NCBI GenBank assembly: GCA_964390695.1
Contig: CAYMKI010000057.1
Location: 1-17,177, forward strand
DNA: 17,177 nucleotides
Direction: 5' to 3'
Source: CAWACC01 sp964390695
GTDB taxonomy: Bacteria; Chlamydiota; Chlamydiia; Chlamydiales; Parachlamydiaceae
Notes under the pieces: model-generated
What the model was told of the DNA's origin: nothing
Seen by the model: only the letters and a program-made list of their open reading frames with translations
Database searches by the model: none
Part shown: positions 13,773-17,177 of the stretch, piece by piece
Numbering within the stretch: the first letter of the stretch is position 1
Layout: each line of letters begins with the position of its first letter
Made by a program: the position numbers and the translations under genes

Positions 13773-14930
13773 CTACTTTCTTGCTTTAAATATATACTTA
13801 GGCCTTACGATGGGAGTCCCCTTCCCCTCTCGAGCTTCGAGTCTTTCATACAAAATTTGTATGGATATCCCCACGACTCTTGCCAATCCAAATAAAACGG
13901 TAAAATACTGCGGATAGCCAAACCCTGCTGCCGTAAGCAATGTTCCAGATATAGCATCAACATTAGGATAAGGATCTGATATTTTGGGATTTTCGCCAAG
14001 AACTTTCGGGCCTTCCGATCGCAGAAGGTTCGCTATTTTCACCAAAGGATGGCTGGCATAGCGCTTATTGGCCACCTCATACAGTACGGTAGCTCGAGCA
14101 TCCTCCACGCGCAGAACGGCATGTCCAAAACCGTAGACTAATTCATTATTAGCCAGAAGCTTGCGAATATAGGCTTCTACCTCCTTGGGCGTAGGATTTT
14201 CTCCTAAATCCTTTAAAACCCTCTGTACAAATTCCAAACACTCCTGATTGGCCCTCCCATGCCTCGGACCGGCCAAAGCACACATTGCAGAGGCTATAGA
14301 CCCATACATGTCTTCAAGGCCCGAAGCTACAGCTTTGCCGACAAATGCAGAAAGATTCCCTCCGCCGTGATCAAAATGCAGAATATTAAATAGACGAAAG
14401 ACATCCAATAGCTCTTTTTTGTGAGGGTCAGGAACATTGAGCATGTGGGTGAAATTTTCCATGTACCCTAATTCAGGCCTAGATTTCGGCGTTTTACCCC
14501 AACCCGCATGATGATTAATGACCGCCGCGGTGATTTCGGGAATTTTGGCTATCAAGTTCATACCATCTTCAATGTAATCTTCTTTCCCCTCAAACATTCC
14601 TGCTAAAAGCACAGCGACGCTAAACATGGCCATGGGGTGTCCCTGGCGAGGTAATTTTTCAATGCTCTCGATAATCCCTGCAGAACATACTGCTCTTTTT
14701 TGTAGATCGAGCTTGAATGCCTCGATTTCCTTAGAGGTGCCTCTTTTGCCATGATAGAGCAGGTAGATGACGCTCTCTGAAGTCTCGTGCGTCAATTCAG
14801 AAACTGGTATACCTGCATAAGCCAATCCCTTCATAGGATCTACAGATGATGTGGTGCAATATCCAACGGGAAATCCTCGTAGTCCTGTTTCAAGGTTATC
14901 TTTGGTGATTTCAAACAATACATCCGCCAT
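13773..14930 (-). CDS. gltA: Citrate synthase, eukaryote-like type
   Basis: Cytoplasmic enzyme condensing oxaloacetate and acetyl-CoA to citrate, the entry to the TCA cycle. It has 385 residues. Active-site residues are visible: His188 in FDHGGGN, His224 in GPRHGRANQE, His270 in GFGHAVLR and Asp325 in YPNVDA. The spacings 224-270-325 equal those of the mitochondrial enzyme's His274-His320-Asp375. GHAVLR, PNVDAISG and YFTVLFGLARVVG resemble the mitochondrial form more than typical bacterial GltA (GHRVYK). The start is ATG 14930 with an AGGA ribosome-binding site. The mdh stop is 14 bases upstream and the membrane-protein start 6 bases downstream, so it is the middle gene of an operon. Chlamydiaceae lack this enzyme, so it helps place the organism. 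Confidence 0.94.
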   Translation of the reverse strand: MADVLFEITKDNLETGLRGFPVGYCTTSSVDPMKGLAYAGIPVSELTHETSESVIYLLYHGKRGTSKEIEAFKLDLQKRAVCSAGIIESIEKLPRQGHPMAMFSVAVLLAGMFEGKEDYIEDGMNLIAKIPEITAAVINHHAGWGKTPKSRPELGYMENFTHMLNVPDPHKKELLDVFRLFNILHFDHGGGNLSAFVGKAVASGLEDMYGSIASAMCALAGPRHGRANQECLEFVQRVLKDLGENPTPKEVEAYIRKLLANNELVYGFGHAVLRVEDARATVLYEVANKRYASHPLVKIANLLRSEGPKVLGENPKISDPYPNVDAISGTLLTAAGFGYPQYFTVLFGLARVVGISIQILYERLEAREGKGTPIVRPKYIFKARK

Positions 14931-14944
14931 TTTATCCTGCCTGG

Positions 14945-15952
14945 TTATAGAGTTGATTTCATATTCAAAGCATCCTGCACTAAATTGCGTTCTTCAATAA
15001 GCTCTTGTTCAGTAGCACGGATCTTATGTTTCAGAAAATCATTCCAAGGAACATCCGGCACAATTTGATAGTCCCCATTACCAAGAGATCGACATGGAAA
15101 TGAAAAGATTAAATTGTCATCGATACCATATGGGTTATTACCACTATAGACACCTGAAGAAAACCATTGACCCGCCGGCGTAGGAATTAAAATAGAGCGC
15201 ATGGCATCGAGAGCTGCATTTGCCGCTGAAGCAGCAGAAGATTTGCCGCGAGCACTGATCACCTCGGCACCTCTTTTCTGTATGATGGGTATAAACTCTG
15301 TCTCAAGCCAGCGAGTATCTTTAATCTCTCCGACTAGTGGGCGACCCCGGATCTTTGCGTTGATATAATCGGGAACCTGAGTGGAAGAATGATTTCCCCA
15401 TATTGTCACCTGTGTAACATCTGTGACATCAACTTTTGCTTTTTTGGATAACTGATAGACGGCCCGGTTTTGGTCTAACCGAGTCATAGCGTGAAAATTT
15501 TCTCTAGGGATGTCTGGAGCATTCGAAAGTGTGATCAAGCAATTGGTATTGCAGGGATTGCCTACGACCAGAACTTTGACTTGCTGCTTGGCGGATCTGT
15601 TTAAAGCCTTGCCCTGCTCTATGAATATTTTGCCATTTTCACTAAGGAGGTCGCTGCGTTCCATACCGGGACCCCGAGGTTTAGCACCGACAAGAAACGC
15701 GTAATCTATGTCTTGAAATACTTCATAAGGATCGGTGCCGATGATAATTTCCTTCAGCAATGGAAATGCACAATCGTCGAGTTCCATTTTAACGCCTTCC
15801 AGAGCTTTCAGCGCCTCAGGAACCTCCAATATATGTAAGGCCACGGGCTGTTGAGGCCCGAACAGATCTCCATGTGCTATCCTGAAAAGCAGGCTATAGG
15901 CAATTTGACCTGCACCACCCGTTACAGCTACTCTTTTAACCTCATTTCGCAT
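14945..15952 (-). CDS. mdh: Malate dehydrogenase
   Basis: Cytoplasmic NAD-dependent enzyme interconverting malate and oxaloacetate. It has 335 residues and belongs to the Thermus/cytosolic-type MDH group. The Rossmann NAD-binding loop is TGGAGQIAYS at 11-20. The substrate arginines are Arg93 and Arg99 in KPRGPGMERSDLL, the Asp-Arg pair is in TRLDQNRA (Asp160, Arg163), and the catalytic His188 is in IWGNHSS. The MERSDLL form points to malate rather than lactate. The start is ATG 15952 with the ribosome-binding sequence GAGGGG 7 bases upstream. It is first in the operon, preceded by a good promoter-like pair, and supplies oxaloacetate to the adjoining citrate synthase. Confidence 0.96.
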   Translation of the reverse strand: MRNEVKRVAVTGGAGQIAYSLLFRIAHGDLFGPQQPVALHILEVPEALKALEGVKMELDDCAFPLLKEIIIGTDPYEVFQDIDYAFLVGAKPRGPGMERSDLLSENGKIFIEQGKALNRSAKQQVKVLVVGNPCNTNCLITLSNAPDIPRENFHAMTRLDQNRAVYQLSKKAKVDVTDVTQVTIWGNHSSTQVPDYINAKIRGRPLVGEIKDTRWLETEFIPIIQKRGAEVISARGKSSAASAANAALDAMRSILIPTPAGQWFSSGVYSGNNPYGIDDNLIFSFPCRSLGNGDYQIVPDVPWNDFLKHKIRATEQELIEERNLVQDALNMKSTL

Positions 15953-15988
15953 GATAAGCCCCTCAAATATACATCTGATAAAATGCTT

Positions 15989-16017
15989 ATAGTACGGGTA
16001 GTGAAAATTATGATCAA
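15989..16017 (-). promoter_or_regulatory. Candidate promoter of the mdh-gltA operon
   Basis: Minus-strand TTGATC (16012-16017) and TACTAT (15989-15994) are exactly 17 bases apart, about 37 bases before the mdh ATG. This is among the better promoter matches in the window. Confidence 0.5.
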
Positions 16018-16094
16018 ATAATTATTACAACTTCTTTATCTTATTAGACATCTTGTTGATAATAGTACGCCTGTTGAAATTTGTATGAACGTGC

Positions 16095-16135
16095 GTTGGG
16101 TTTCAAGCGTGATTTAGGGGGGGGACTTGGGTTTT
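16095..16135 (+). repeat. Dispersed TTGGGTTT motif, copy 2 with G8 tract
   Basis: GTTGGGTTT (16095-16103) is followed by GATTTA (16111-16116), a run of eight G (16117-16124), AC and TTGGGTTTT (16127-16135). The second half repeats the arrangement at 1841-1863, where the G-run is five. It lies between the end of the unknown helical gene and the mdh promoter. Confidence 0.6.
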
Positions 16136-16148
16136 AAGAGTTTTGCAA

Positions 16149-17177
16149 TTATCTCTTTTGACTGTTAATATACAACGCCGCCACTACTACATTCTGATCT
16201 ATTTGCAAAAACTTGTCCAATAATGGTTTTGGAGCAGTTGCAATTAAATCATACCAACCTGAACCATTGATATGGGGTAGAAGAGAAACCAACACCTTAC
16301 TAAAACCTTCAGAATTCATATCTACAAAATCTTCTTTTCTAAGTAAGTCATAAAATTCTTCTACTTGTTCCCGTGTGGAAGTAAAACTTTTCGAGACATA
16401 TTTAAACCATTCAGGACAATGTTTATCTATAAGGTAGATATTTTTTAATGCTGATTCATCACAGGCTTTTATCGCTAATAAATCCACAAGGGCAGCGTTG
16501 AAAGGGTGTTCAGGTGAAGATAAAAAGAATGTATATAATGAATCGGGCAAACATGTTGCGTGAAAATGCACGTTAATATTACTAGATTTTAAGGTTGAGC
16601 TTATAACTTTCTGATCTTCTAAGCTCAATTTGTCATATATTTCCTTGACTTTAGCAGCTTCCCCTAAATATATACAATGGATCAATAAACTTACAAAAAT
16701 AGGATGTTGACGAAGAGGCAGCAATAGCTTGGGATCATCCGAGACGCAGGCTAACCACTCCAATACTTTTTCTTTTTTTAAAGGTCTATAATCTCTTAAG
16801 CCTTCTTTGAAAGCTATGTCATCCGTCATTATTTTATCACGCAAATCGTCGACAAATCGATCTAATACGGAACGATTTATTTTTGAACGCGCGATTTGTA
16901 ACTCTTTATCAAGCTCGGATTCTATTCTAACTCTTTCTTTCTCAAGATGATTTTTAGCGTTGCCAACAACCATATCTATCAAGGGATTATTGATTTCTTT
17001 CAAAGCAGATTCAATTTCATCAATATTTATAAAATTCAGGGTTAATTTATTTGTAAATTCATTCTTTAAAGAAGAGAGAATTTCAATAGGTTTAGCTCTC
17101 ATGAAATTAATATAATCAAGTGCTTCTATATGCATACCCATCAAAATTGAATCAGCTTTTCGAAGAGCTTCTAAAGA
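16149..17177 (-). CDS. Helical protein of unknown function, 5' end outside window
   Basis: I do not recognise this protein. The frame is open to the right-hand edge, giving at least 342 residues. A TTG at 17144 and an ATG at 17141 are possible starts, but no ribosome-binding site precedes them and the sequence before them (SLEALRKADSIL) continues the same helical pattern, so the gene probably extends further. A charged coiled-coil-like region lies about 65-110 residues from the TTG, followed by alternating helices that could be repeat-type (HEAT- or TPR-like) but without clear repeat motifs. There is no membrane segment in the visible part. It is more AT-rich than the neighbouring metabolic genes, as lineage-specific chlamydial genes often are. 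It ends with TAA at 16149-16151. Confidence 0.7.
   Translation of the reverse strand, partial: SLEALRKADSILMGMHIEALDYINFMRAKPIEILSSLKNEFTNKLTLNFINIDEIESALKEINNPLIDMVVGNAKNHLEKERVRIESELDKELQIARSKINRSVLDRFVDDLRDKIMTDDIAFKEGLRDYRPLKKEKVLEWLACVSDDPKLLLPLRQHPIFVSLLIHCIYLGEAAKVKEIYDKLSLEDQKVISSTLKSSNINVHFHATCLPDSLYTFFLSSPEHPFNAALVDLLAIKACDESALKNIYLIDKHCPEWFKYVSKSFTSTREQVEEFYDLLRKEDFVDMNSEGFSKVLVSLLPHINGSGWYDLIATAPKPLLDKFLQIDQNVVVAALYINSQKR

Overview
The window looks like chromosomal DNA of a member of the Chlamydiota outside the Chlamydiaceae (an amoeba-associated, Parachlamydia-like lineage). This is inferred from remembered family sequences, not from a search. The HU/IHF protein and AccA read very much like the chlamydial IhfA and AccA, accA is followed directly by an msbA-like exporter as in Chlamydia, and citrate synthase, absent from Chlamydiaceae, is present. 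Base composition is moderately AT-rich. There are no rRNA or tRNA genes, no CRISPR array and no recognisable transposase or phage gene.

Layout. 1-890: 3' part of tyrS (+). 1136-1465: ihfA (+), with a promoter-like pair and a large hairpin in its leader. 1466-2180: a 715-base gene-free stretch rich in inverted repeats, with two long imperfect hairpins of about 118 nt each and copies of a TTGGGTTT motif that recurs at 16.1 kb. 2181-3638 (+): a small basic protein of unknown function, rpiA and a bifunctional-nuclease-domain protein. 3643-7232 (-): tightly packed accA, msbA-like exporter, queC. 7346-8329 (-): membrane-anchored L,D-transpeptidase, divergent from a histone-deacetylase-family gene (8451-9419, +) with overlapping candidate promoters. 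9440-9921 (-): a small gene that appears broken by a one-base frameshift and a missing start codon. 9953-10498 (-): HupE/UreJ-type putative nickel/metal permease. 10722-15952 (-): mdh, gltA, a six-helix membrane protein, and a K+-independent-type proton-pumping pyrophosphatase (hppA). 16149 to the end (-): a helical protein of unknown function, cut by the window edge.

How the genes work together. mdh and gltA lie 14 bases apart and supply oxaloacetate and condense it with acetyl-CoA. The downstream hppA product would turn pyrophosphate into an ion gradient, so 10.7-16.0 kb is an energy-metabolism cluster. AccA (carboxyltransferase alpha) and the MsbA-like exporter link fatty-acid supply to lipid export at the envelope, and the L,D-transpeptidase also acts on the envelope. 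The histone-deacetylase-like protein, HupE and QueC stand apart from their usual partners.

Most worth a second look: an EF-hand-like pair inserted in the first external loop of the MsbA-like exporter; the frameshifted gene at 9.4-9.9 kb; the hairpin-rich spacer at 1.5-2.15 kb with its dispersed motif; and the eukaryote-like citrate synthase next to a pumping pyrophosphatase. I did not find a convincing wholly new multi-gene system.
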